NCBI GenBank assembly: GCA_013297775.1
Contig: JAAFIL010000003.1
Coordinates: 23,520 to 87,519, forward strand
Reading direction: 5' to 3'
DNA length: 64,000 nucleotides
Source: Bacteroidota bacterium
Lineage (GTDB): Bacteria; Bacteroidota; Bacteroidia; B-17B0; Aurantibacillaceae
The position numbers were made by a program, and so were the translations under genes. Below, piece by piece: positions 25,468-33,477 of the stretch (position 1 is its first letter; every line of letters begins with the position of its first letter). The notes under the pieces were generated by a model. The model did no database searches. It saw only the letters and a list, made by a program, of their open reading frames with translations, and was not told where the DNA came from.

Positions 25468-26145
25468 ATGGCAACCGAAGAAGAAGAAAAAAAAGAGAAT
25501 TTAAGTTTCCTTAATTTTCTCATTTTACTACTTTCCATTTATGTACTAATTGCACTGTTAGCCGATACTCTTTTTAAACTCCCGCCTGAAACTTCCAAAC
25601 TACTCAATTACATCGACAACAGTATTTGTATAGTATTCCTTTTTGATTTCGTGGTACGATTTAAAAAAGCCGAAAACAAATTAGCATTTATGAAATGGGG
25701 ATGGATTGATTTAATTGCGAGTATCCCTACTTTCGATTTTATGCGTTCGGGTAGGCTTTTAAGAGTTATTCGGTTAATAAGACTTATCCGCGCATTTCGG
25801 TCAACACGACATATTGTGCAGCACGTCTTTAAAAATAAAATACAAGGCACTTTAACATCGGTTGCTATCATTGCAGTGCTTATGGTTTTATTTTCTTCGG
25901 TTGCCATTCTGCAATTTGAAACGGATCCTAACAGTAATATAAAAACAGCCGAAGATGCCATTTGGTGGTCCTATGTTACAATTACAACCGTTGGGTATGG
26001 CGATAAATACCCTGTTACAACCGAAGGTAGAATAATTGCTGCGCTTTTAATGACTGTTGGCGTTGGGCTTTTCGGAACCTTTACGGCCTTCACTTCTTCT
26101 TGGTTTGTAAAAAGTAACACACAAATACCCGAAAAAAAAGAGTAA
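25468..26145 (+). CDS. Voltage-gated potassium-type ion channel
   Basis: The 225-residue protein has six membrane segments. S4 carries the regular Arg pattern RLLRVIRLIRLIRAFRSTRH (about 94-113), and the pore has the K+ selectivity filter TITTVGYGDKYPVT (about 170-183) followed by S6. It is a KvAP-like channel subunit with no cytoplasmic ligand-binding domain. It is the last gene of the run starting at 17788, 20 bases after the lipoprotein gene. Membrane depolarisation by ion flux would suit an abortive effector role, though a housekeeping role is equally possible. Confidence 0.9.
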   Translation: MATEEEEKKENLSFLNFLILLLSIYVLIALLADTLFKLPPETSKLLNYIDNSICIVFLFDFVVRFKKAENKLAFMKWGWIDLIASIPTFDFMRSGRLLRVIRLIRLIRAFRSTRHIVQHVFKNKIQGTLTSVAIIAVLMVLFSSVAILQFETDPNSNIKTAEDAIWWSYVTITTVGYGDKYPVTTEGRIIAALLMTVGVGLFGTFTAFTSSWFVKSNTQIPEKKE

Positions 26146-26196
26146 AGGTAAACTTCTAAAAAAATCACTTTTGCGCAGTTGCTGTTACACAAAATT

Positions 26197-26223
26197 ATGG
26201 CTATTGTAAATTACAATAGCCAT
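26197..26223. terminator. Inverted repeat between convergent transcription units
   Basis: ATGGCTATTGTAA and TTACAATAGCCAT are perfect 13-bp complements separated by one base. It lies after the channel gene and before the convergent methylase gene. No T-run follows, so termination is plausible rather than certain. Confidence 0.45.
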
Positions 26224-26423
26224 GATTAACTAATTATAAAAGGTAGCCAAAGAACTTCTTGCAATCCCTTAAATTATCTCCTCTTGAATCCAACATTTAA
26301 TCCATCTTTTCCTTTGCGAACATTTTCGGAGCTTGGCGTGTTGGCAGATTATTGACACAAAACTGTTATACGGCTCACTAAACCCGCCATTACGCCAAAC
26401 CTCTGTTAGTTGTTGGGCTTTGT

Positions 26424-27368
26424 TCATTCTTGATACATAAGTTTTAATTGTCCAACCGTGATTTGCTTGTTTTGTTTTTTATCGCTTATATATTCGTTAA
26501 TACAATTTGCAACATACTCGCCAAGCTTAACAGGAACCGCATTTCCAATAATTTGTTCTAAATCAGTTTTGGTACCATTGAAAATAAAGTCTTTAGGAAA
26601 TGTTTGAATTAAACTTCTTTCTTTTGTTGTTAGTGGTCTTAACTTGTTAGAAATTTCAACTGGGTCGCCTTCGTGTTTTGTATAACCTTTAGGAATTGGT
26701 CTGTTAACACCACGAATAGTTGGACTTGGTTCATAAATACTGAAAATGCCCCGTCTTGCATAACTTCTTGGGTGACGGTAATAATACTCAACTCCCAATG
26801 ATTTACCGAAATAATCAAACAAAGTCATTTCCTTACTGGATAAATTTTTGTTGAAATAGGGAATTAGAAAATTATCGGTTGAGTACTTATGTCCAACCAA
26901 GAAAAAACGTTTTCTTGATTGTGGTACACCACAAAACCTTGCATCCAATACTTGATAAGAAATACCGTAACCTGCTTGTTTAAAAATCTTTATTGCATCT
27001 TTTAATATATGACTTTTGGTAATTCTTTCAACGTTTTCCATTACAAACCACTCAGGTTTAGCCGCCACTACAATGTTAGTATAGGAAATTGTTAAGTCTG
27101 CTCTACCCCTTGTTTCATCACGTTTTCCTGCACTTGAAAAATCTTGACAGGGTGGACCACCAATAATCATTTTCGGTTTTAAGCTCTTAACAAATTCAAG
27201 ACCTTCTTCACTACCTAAATCAGTGTCGTAAATTGGATGATTAAAATTTCCTCTATAAACTTTTACTGCTGGTTCCCATTTATCAAATGCAGCTAAGATT
27301 TCAAAACCTGCATTTTGAAACCCTAGCGACAAACCGCCACAACCTGAAAATAAATCTACTGTTTCCAT
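26424..27368 (-). CDS. DNA (cytosine-5) methyltransferase of a type II R-M system
   Basis: The 314-residue enzyme has the full set of C5-methylase motifs: I (DLFSGCGGLSLGFQNAGF), IV with the catalytic Cys (GGPPCQDFSSAGKR, C74), VI (ENV at 111-113), VIII (FCGVPQSRKRFFLVGHK) and X (IGNAVPVKLGEYVANCI). The short target-recognition region lies at about 185-265. Its start overlaps the end of the endonuclease reading frame by one base. The partner endonuclease resembles HindVP (GRCGYC), so the same target is likely. Confidence 0.95.
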   Translation of the reverse strand: METVDLFSGCGGLSLGFQNAGFEILAAFDKWEPAVKVYRGNFNHPIYDTDLGSEEGLEFVKSLKPKMIIGGPPCQDFSSAGKRDETRGRADLTISYTNIVVAAKPEWFVMENVERITKSHILKDAIKIFKQAGYGISYQVLDARFCGVPQSRKRFFLVGHKYSTDNFLIPYFNKNLSSKEMTLFDYFGKSLGVEYYYRHPRSYARRGIFSIYEPSPTIRGVNRPIPKGYTKHEGDPVEISNKLRPLTTKERSLIQTFPKDFIFNGTKTDLEQIIGNAVPVKLGEYVANCINEYISDKKQNKQITVGQLKLMYQE

Positions 27369-28441
27369 TATGTAAATAGTTCAGGTGAGCTGTAAATAAT
27401 TGCATCAAACCGTCTTTCAGGACTCAACAAATTTTGACCTCCATCAAGAATGATTTTTTTGATGTCTTTCTTTTCAATCCTTGGTTTGGTTAATTCAGTA
27501 CAAGCCATATACTTATGTGTAACACGTCCGCTAACCGCAAAAGCTTTGTCGTTTTTTGTGTTGTAGGACAGTTCGTCTATGATTTTGTGATGATTAATTT
27601 ATCCTTGTTTAGCGAAATCATAAAGCATTTTGAACAACCAAATAATTGTTCTTATCTGTCTTGTGATTTTGTTATTCTCAGAAAGTTCTCCACGTGCAAC
27701 ATTAACAAAAAGTTGTGTGAAAGCAAAATTGCTCCACACAAAAACATCTAAACAATTATTTGAAAGCTTGGGCGATTTTCCGCTCGTTTTCCAAATAGGT
27801 TGTAACAAAATCGGCTCTTGTTTTCCCAAAACAGAAAGTACTATTTTGTCTATGGCAAAAATCATATCTGGAATATAAGCCCATACTGAAGTTCCATGTG
27901 TCCAATCTTTTATCTTGTCAAACTTATTTCCCAATAATTGAATAAGCTGTTCTCGATTATCTTTAAAATTTTCTGCAATACTGCAAGCCAAATAAACAAT
28001 CGTATCGGGTCTTATTACAATTTCACAGCCATAATTTTCTTCGCTTAAATAACAAGTTGAATTGTCGGGTATAGCGGTGAGCTTTACTTCAATCGGTCGC
28101 AAAACTTGTCCGTTGCTTCTTGATTGAGTAACCAAGTCAACTCTTGGCAAAGTTCCGATAACTAACTGTTGATATGGTGTATATTGACTTTCAAAGGAGA
28201 AAAATAAATCGTCCGAGATTGGCTTTATGCCATATAGTTTTTCAGCCGTAATCTTACCGTGTTTAACTTTGAGCTCTTTGTCAAGAAATATATAAATACT
28301 GTCTAAGTTTTTTGAAGCCATAAAGTTTGTCAAACTCGCAGGGAATGAAGAGTTAAATTGATTCTTACCCCAAGTGTCGGCTTGGACAAAGTCCCTGTTT
28401 GAATATTTTACTCCGTAAAGTCCAGGTTTTTGATTTACCAT
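27368..28441 (-). pseudogene. HindVP-like type II restriction endonuclease, interrupted by an in-frame stop
   Basis: From the ATG at 28441 the frame runs 280 codons, then meets TAA at 27599-27601, then continues open for 76 more codons to a TAA at 27368-27370 that overlaps the methylase ATG as TAATG. The product resembles HindVP-type enzymes (GRCGYC): GLYGVKYSNRDFVQADTWGK, the PRVDLVTQSR and RPIEVKLTAIPDNS catalytic-type motifs, EIVIRPDTIVYLAC. The residues after the stop (INHHKIIDELSYNTKNDKAF and onward, ending SPERRFDAIIYSSPELFT) look like the natural C-terminus. A one-base change in a sense codon would explain the stop, so the enzyme is probably truncated. Confidence 0.8.
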
Positions 28442-28761
28442 TCTGCTCTCTATAACTAGATTTCAAATTTACTCCAATTATCCGTTTCTAGCTTCGAAGT
28501 TGGTCGAAGTTGTCAACGAATTATTGTCTATTGTCAGTCGTCGTTTTTTAGCCTTGCACCTAACTTTTCACCTCTGCGTGCCATTCCCATCTTACACACA
28601 AAACCACCAATCAAATAATCACTTTTATTCCAAACAACACTTTCCTTTAGCAATGCTCGACTTCTAACAAAACTTAGCGCAAAAAAACATCGCAACCAAG
28701 CACCACAAAAAAACTTACTTACAATGCGTCTATTCTATATCCCTGTTATACCTTGTATTCG
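28442..28761. other. Intergenic region with possible -7 box for the R-M operon
   Basis: On the minus strand TAAATTTG (complement of 28464-28471) lies about 22 bases ahead of the endonuclease ATG and fits TAnnTTTG; no good -33 TTG was seen. The rest has no gene. A phrase CCTCTGCGTGCCATTCC near 28570 resembles one unit of the tandem repeat at 30785. Confidence 0.35.
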
Positions 28762-30681
28762 TTAACCCTTTGTCTCGTCAGTAGCTCCACCCATCTTCTT
28801 GCTTCTGTCCATAATTCCATCTAACAACTGCAAGCCCAACAAGCCATTAATAGGCCCATTTTGCCCATCGCCATTGCCTGTAATCAATACCTCTGGAATA
28901 ATTTTTATACGCTCTTTACCAATTTGTTCGGTTACTTTTAATTTGGTAAAATTATCACCACCCATTGCCTCAACACTTAACTTATACGACTCCGCATTCG
29001 ACTTACCAATTGCTAAAATTTTATCGGCTTCGGCCTTACCCGTTACCGTAATTTTTTCGGCATCGGCATTTGCTAAGGCTTTAATCTTTTCCGCTTCGGC
29101 ATTAGCCGCTAATTTGGTACGCTCTGCTTCGGCTGCCGCAATCACTTTTAAACGATCGGCTTCGGCATTACTACTAATTTTTACACCTTGTGCTTCGCCT
29201 GTTGCTTTCTTCACGGCGGCATCGGCAATCCGTTCGCTAATCCACACACCTTGATCGGCCTTCACAATTTCCTTTTGCATATCTGCAACAGCCGTTTCTT
29301 TTTCTAAAGCTTGACGGGTAACCTCAGCTTTTTTTTGCGTTTCAAAAGTTGTATTTTGTTCTTCCGCAATTTTACGATCAGTTAGTGTTTTCATTAAGCT
29401 ATCTGGAGGCACAATATCGCCTATCAAAGTATCAACGCCATTAACGTTGTATTGATCCAATACTTCGCTAATGCGTTTCTTAGCGGCATCTTGGCGTTCT
29501 TTCCGACTACTCAAAAACGCAATCACATCGCTATCTTGTGCCGAGTTACGAAAATAATTACCAATGGTAGGCTCTAATACCTGACCCACTAAATTGACCA
29601 TATTCCCAAAACGTGCAATTACCTTTGGTGCTTCGTTAGTAGGAATATGAATGATTTGGCTCACATCTAAATTAAACGGAAACCCATCTTTACTGCGCAC
29701 CGTAATCGTACTCAAATGTTTATCCAATTGATGCGCCTCACTTCGTGCATTGGCCCAATTTAAAACCAAGTTGGTGGTTGGTACCGACTCTACCCGCATA
29801 ATATAAGTGTTAATGGGATATTTCCCTGGTCCTAAAGGCTCGGCCCACACACCCTTTTCGCCTTTGCTAACAATATTACCATGTTTAAATTCAATCCCAC
29901 TCAAATCCTTTCCTTCCTTACCAACATAACTAATAACCACGCCCACACAACCAATGGGTATCTCCGTCATTTTAATTTGTTCAACCGATGCAAACCAAGG
30001 ATTTAAATAATAACTACCCGCTAAAATAACTTGTGGCTGCAAACCTTTGTTACCTCCCGAAGATAAAAACGCATCCGTATCTTGAAAATTATTATGACTT
30101 TCTATTGTTTTACCAGCAATGTTGCCCTCCTCTATGGGGCTACCATCCAAAGTAGTTACAATACCCACCATATTTTCATTAACGGTAAACATATCCACCG
30201 TATAAATTTCAAACAGAAACGTATTGATGCGATAAGTACCCGCAGTAATGTAAGCACTTTGACGACCCTTGCTCCCACCTTTACTTAAAAACGCTTCGGC
30301 ATCTTGGTAACTATCGCAAGGCACTTTACGCGCTAAAATACGACCCGTTTCTAATTCCTTACCATCTTTGGCCACCAACAAGCCAATTTTACCTTGCGGA
30401 ATAACCGTTAAAGCCTGCAAGGTTATTTCAAATTGCCAAATCCATTTCCAAAAATAAATACCAGGGGCTAACGATTGTGCCTGAAACCCCGACTCACCCT
30501 CGGTGGCAATAATGCGCCCGGGTGGCAACTCCGCTTTTCCAAACAACACAAACTTTTTGGTTACCAAACCAATCTTATCTTCGGGTACAATAATAATTCC
30601 AAACAACCGAAAAATAAGTTTGTAAAATACGATTAATAAAACGGGAATAATAATCCACCAATACGCTAAAACACTTTCCAT
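28762..30681 (-). CDS. SPFH/flotillin-like membrane protein
   Basis: The ATG at 30681 gives 639 residues beginning MESVLAYWWIIIPVLLIVFY, a membrane anchor; an upstream in-frame ATG adds 13 polar residues and is less likely. Three related beta-rich segments (about 40-250, with paired DSYQDAEAFLSKGGSKGRQ and NFQDTDAFLSSGGNKGLQ motifs) precede an SPFH/band 7 domain (about 280-440) and a long Ala/Glu-rich coiled coil (about 455-590) with repeated AEAERTKLAANAEAEKIKAL-type units. Flotillin-like proteins organise membrane microdomains. It appears monocistronic. Confidence 0.88.
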   Translation of the reverse strand: MESVLAYWWIIIPVLLIVFYKLIFRLFGIIIVPEDKIGLVTKKFVLFGKAELPPGRIIATEGESGFQAQSLAPGIYFWKWIWQFEITLQALTVIPQGKIGLLVAKDGKELETGRILARKVPCDSYQDAEAFLSKGGSKGRQSAYITAGTYRINTFLFEIYTVDMFTVNENMVGIVTTLDGSPIEEGNIAGKTIESHNNFQDTDAFLSSGGNKGLQPQVILAGSYYLNPWFASVEQIKMTEIPIGCVGVVISYVGKEGKDLSGIEFKHGNIVSKGEKGVWAEPLGPGKYPINTYIMRVESVPTTNLVLNWANARSEAHQLDKHLSTITVRSKDGFPFNLDVSQIIHIPTNEAPKVIARFGNMVNLVGQVLEPTIGNYFRNSAQDSDVIAFLSSRKERQDAAKKRISEVLDQYNVNGVDTLIGDIVPPDSLMKTLTDRKIAEEQNTTFETQKKAEVTRQALEKETAVADMQKEIVKADQGVWISERIADAAVKKATGEAQGVKISSNAEADRLKVIAAAEAERTKLAANAEAEKIKALANADAEKITVTGKAEADKILAIGKSNAESYKLSVEAMGGDNFTKLKVTEQIGKERIKIIPEVLITGNGDGQNGPINGLLGLQLLDGIMDRSKKMGGATDETKG

Positions 30682-30784
30682 AAATTGTTTTTTAATTTGT
30701 AAATGTATAGTACTAAACAATACTCACACGCTCTTTTTGTGAACAGCCCTTTGAGTTTATAAACAAAATCCAACTACAAACACA

Positions 30785-31015
30785 CCTCTTCCTTTGCGCT
30801 CTTTGCGCCTTTGCGTGCCACTTCCAAACTTCAATTAAACTATAAATACACCTCTTCCTTTGCGCCCTTTGCGCCTTTGCGTGCCACTTCCAAACTTCAA
30901 TTAAACTATAAATACACCTCTTCCTTTGCGCCCTATGCACCTTTGCGTGCCACTTCCAAACTTCAATTAAACTATAACACCCCTCTTCCTTTGCGCTCTT
31001 TGCGCGTGCCACATA
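30785..31015. repeat. 66-bp tandem repeat, about 3.5 copies
   Basis: Units begin with CCTCTTCCTTTGCG at 30785, 30851, 30917 and 30982 (spacing 66, 66, 65). Each contains TTTGCGCCCTTTGCGCCTTT and CCAAACTTCAATTAAACTAT. The period is a multiple of three, so it yields a spurious minus-strand peptide repeat with KAQRAQRK. Similar TTTGCG phrases are widespread intergenic repeats in several bacterial phyla. Confidence 0.85.
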
Positions 31016-31074
31016 CGCAACAAAATCCATAAGTTATAGCTTAATTCTAAAGCAAGGCTTGCTTCAAACTTAGA

Positions 31075-33411
31075 TTAAAAATCACTTCGTAATAAAGTAA
31101 CATGCCCAAAGTGTTGTTCACGTTTTTTAGATACCACATTACGAAACGTAATGCGCCACACGTAAACATCTTGTTTACACAAGCTACCACCTAACTTCCC
31201 ATTCCAACCCCGTTCAATATCATTCGATTGAAAAATAAATTCACCCCAACGATCAAAAATTTCAAAATTATACTCTTCCACCCCAATAATAGAAGGCATA
31301 AAAATATCGTTCAAATTATCACCATTAGGCGTAAACGTATTAGGTATCCAAAAGCGAAACTCAGGTAAAATAATAATTTCACGAGTAGTCGAGTCGCGGC
31401 ATCCGAACGCATTACTAACTTTTTGATTCACTAAATAAGTGCCATACTTGCGGTAAGTGTGGTAACTGTTGGCTAAACTGCTGCCAAATCCATCGCCGTA
31501 ATCGTATTCCCAAAAGGCAACATCGGGTGTAGATTGATTGGTGAATAAAATCTCAGCATCAAAAATACTAACAACGGTTGGGGTAGCCACAAAGCTGGCT
31601 TTGGGTGTAGGCGAAACGGTAATGGTGTTAATACTAAAAAAACTACTATCTATACATAAACTTGTTGTAATAGCAGTTAAAGTCACCGAGTAAACACCAG
31701 CGGGACTAAATACTTTACTGGGTTCATATTCGGTACTCGAAGTACCGTCGTTAAATTTCCAAACATAACGCATGGGCAAGTCGCCGCTGCTGCCGTTGCT
31801 AAAAGCCACGGTGGCGGGGTCGCACAGGCGGGTAGGAAAATTTTTAATTTTGGCCTCGGGAGGTTTAATAACCCTAATAGTATCTATAAACGAATCCACA
31901 CAAGTGGTTTGTTTACCAAATAGTTTAATAAAATATTTACCGGGCTGATTAAAACTCACATTGGTTACCGTTAGCGAAGGTGAAACAGAAGGCGTGGCAG
32001 CGGCACCAAAATTCCAAGTAAACGAACTGGCCGCGCTGTAAACCCCTTGTACGGTAAAATTAAACGCATTGCCTTTTAAACATTGCCTAGCCGCGGGCGG
32101 AAAATTAATATCGAGTACTGGATAAATCGAAAAAATATTTTTACTAGTATCTGCGCAAGGCTTGCCTGGGTTAGCAATTAGCGTTACTTCATATTTTCCC
32201 GTATCTTGATAAGTGTAAGAAGGATTAGTCGTATTCGAAGTATCATTATTAATAGGTAAAACACCAAAATCCCATTTAAAAGTATTAGCCCCCACACTTT
32301 GATTGACAAAATTAACCGAAAACCCTTCGCACAAATCCACCTGTGGTTTAATCACACTCACCACGGTTACACTACAACTCACCACATTAAATTGAAAATC
32401 GCGGTAGTGCGTCCCTATCAATTGGTTATTTCTAAACTCTTGCACACACACACACACTACCCATTGCCCAAGCGTGCTGGGTTTACCATTTAAAAAACCA
32501 GTAGTAGAATTAATAGTAATCGGTGCTGTAAGTAAAGAAGCCATAGGCGATACACCCGTAAACGTAGAAGTATAAGCTACAAAAGGAAAAGGTGGAGGCG
32601 GCGCAACTTGAGGGCAAGCAATAGGAGGCGATGGACATGAAGTGTTGGGTGGATTGGGCGAGGAATTAACCACGGGACAACAACCATCTAAACCATTAAA
32701 CGCTGGGCAAAACGAATACACCAATTGATCGCCATCGGGGTCTATTGCCGCATGGTCGAAAGCAATGTTTAACCCTTGGCAAACAAAAATAGGCGGAAAT
32801 TTTTTAAATCGAGGCGAAGAATTATTTAGAGTTTCATCACTCCCATTAACGTGCGTGTAATAAGTAGAACCTGTTCCCCCAGGATTTACGAGGTTTAAAA
32901 TAGTATTATTGCGGCAACACCTTTGGTAAATAACATCGTATCCACCTGCAATAGGCGGTAAATTAAGTGTGAAGGTATATATCCCTTCTTCAACGCATAC
33001 ATTGTTGGGGGTAATAATACAAGGGCTATTAATGCTTGGAGGAATGTTGGTGATAACAGGTGCGCCAATATCGAACGAGCCAAAAAGTACAGAGCCATTG
33101 GTTTGATAAACCGTAATAATAGCAGGGGCAATTCCACCACCCGAATTGGGCAAACCATCAAAAGGCGGCACACCATTAAAACAATCGCGGTAAACTTTTA
33201 AAGTGATTCGGTAACTATTGCCACTTAGCTTATCGTAAATCATTTCGCCACCAACTATATGCGTTGCCAAACTCACGCAACACAAATGCAAACACAAGAT
33301 TAAATATAAAAAACGCTTATTCAAGTTAAAGATTAAAATTACAAAAAAATAACTTCGCTTTTTTTTAAATGAGGTGTTAAAATTGGCTTCGTTATCAAAT
33401 AAATCAAACAC
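31075..33411 (-). CDS. PKD-domain secreted protein with type B T9SS sorting domain
   Basis: The protein has up to 778 residues. After a hydrophobic signal (about 32-49, ending CCVSLA) comes the family start THIVGGEMIYDKLSGNSYRI, then a Pro/Cys-rich region, several PKD domains (TFKWDFG, SFTWNFG, RYVWKFNDG, FWEYDYGDG) and the C-terminal gliding-motility-type domain FWIPNTFTPNGDNLNDIF with EIFDRWGEFIF. It is exported by the type IX system. The ATG at 33411 makes an unusually long charged leader; a TTG near 33318 would start directly before the signal (LNKRFLYLILCL) and may be the true start. Confidence 0.88.
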   Translation of the reverse strand: MFDLFDNEANFNTSFKKKRSYFFVILIFNLNKRFLYLILCLHLCCVSLATHIVGGEMIYDKLSGNSYRITLKVYRDCFNGVPPFDGLPNSGGGIAPAIITVYQTNGSVLFGSFDIGAPVITNIPPSINSPCIITPNNVCVEEGIYTFTLNLPPIAGGYDVIYQRCCRNNTILNLVNPGGTGSTYYTHVNGSDETLNNSSPRFKKFPPIFVCQGLNIAFDHAAIDPDGDQLVYSFCPAFNGLDGCCPVVNSSPNPPNTSCPSPPIACPQVAPPPPFPFVAYTSTFTGVSPMASLLTAPITINSTTGFLNGKPSTLGQWVVCVCVQEFRNNQLIGTHYRDFQFNVVSCSVTVVSVIKPQVDLCEGFSVNFVNQSVGANTFKWDFGVLPINNDTSNTTNPSYTYQDTGKYEVTLIANPGKPCADTSKNIFSIYPVLDINFPPAARQCLKGNAFNFTVQGVYSAASSFTWNFGAAATPSVSPSLTVTNVSFNQPGKYFIKLFGKQTTCVDSFIDTIRVIKPPEAKIKNFPTRLCDPATVAFSNGSSGDLPMRYVWKFNDGTSSTEYEPSKVFSPAGVYSVTLTAITTSLCIDSSFFSINTITVSPTPKASFVATPTVVSIFDAEILFTNQSTPDVAFWEYDYGDGFGSSLANSYHTYRKYGTYLVNQKVSNAFGCRDSTTREIIILPEFRFWIPNTFTPNGDNLNDIFMPSIIGVEEYNFEIFDRWGEFIFQSNDIERGWNGKLGGSLCKQDVYVWRITFRNVVSKKREQHFGHVTLLRSDF

Positions 33412-33477
33412 TTACACGTTTTAATTGTTTTAAGAGTATAAAAAATGTTTATCAAAATGTTTATATTTGACTAACGT

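Noticed and set aside
27599..28441. Endonuclease taken as a complete 280-residue gene
   Set aside because: The same frame stays open to the methylase start, the downstream residues look like a natural C-terminus, and the stop-start overlap lies at 27368, so the shorter form is a truncation.
30785..31015. CRISPR array
   Set aside because: The units are contiguous 66-bp tandem copies with no unique spacers, and no cas gene is near.
30713..31030. Minus-strand 105-residue frame with repeated KAQRAQRK peptides
   Set aside because: It is a direct consequence of the 66-bp tandem intergenic repeat; there is no start context and no family.
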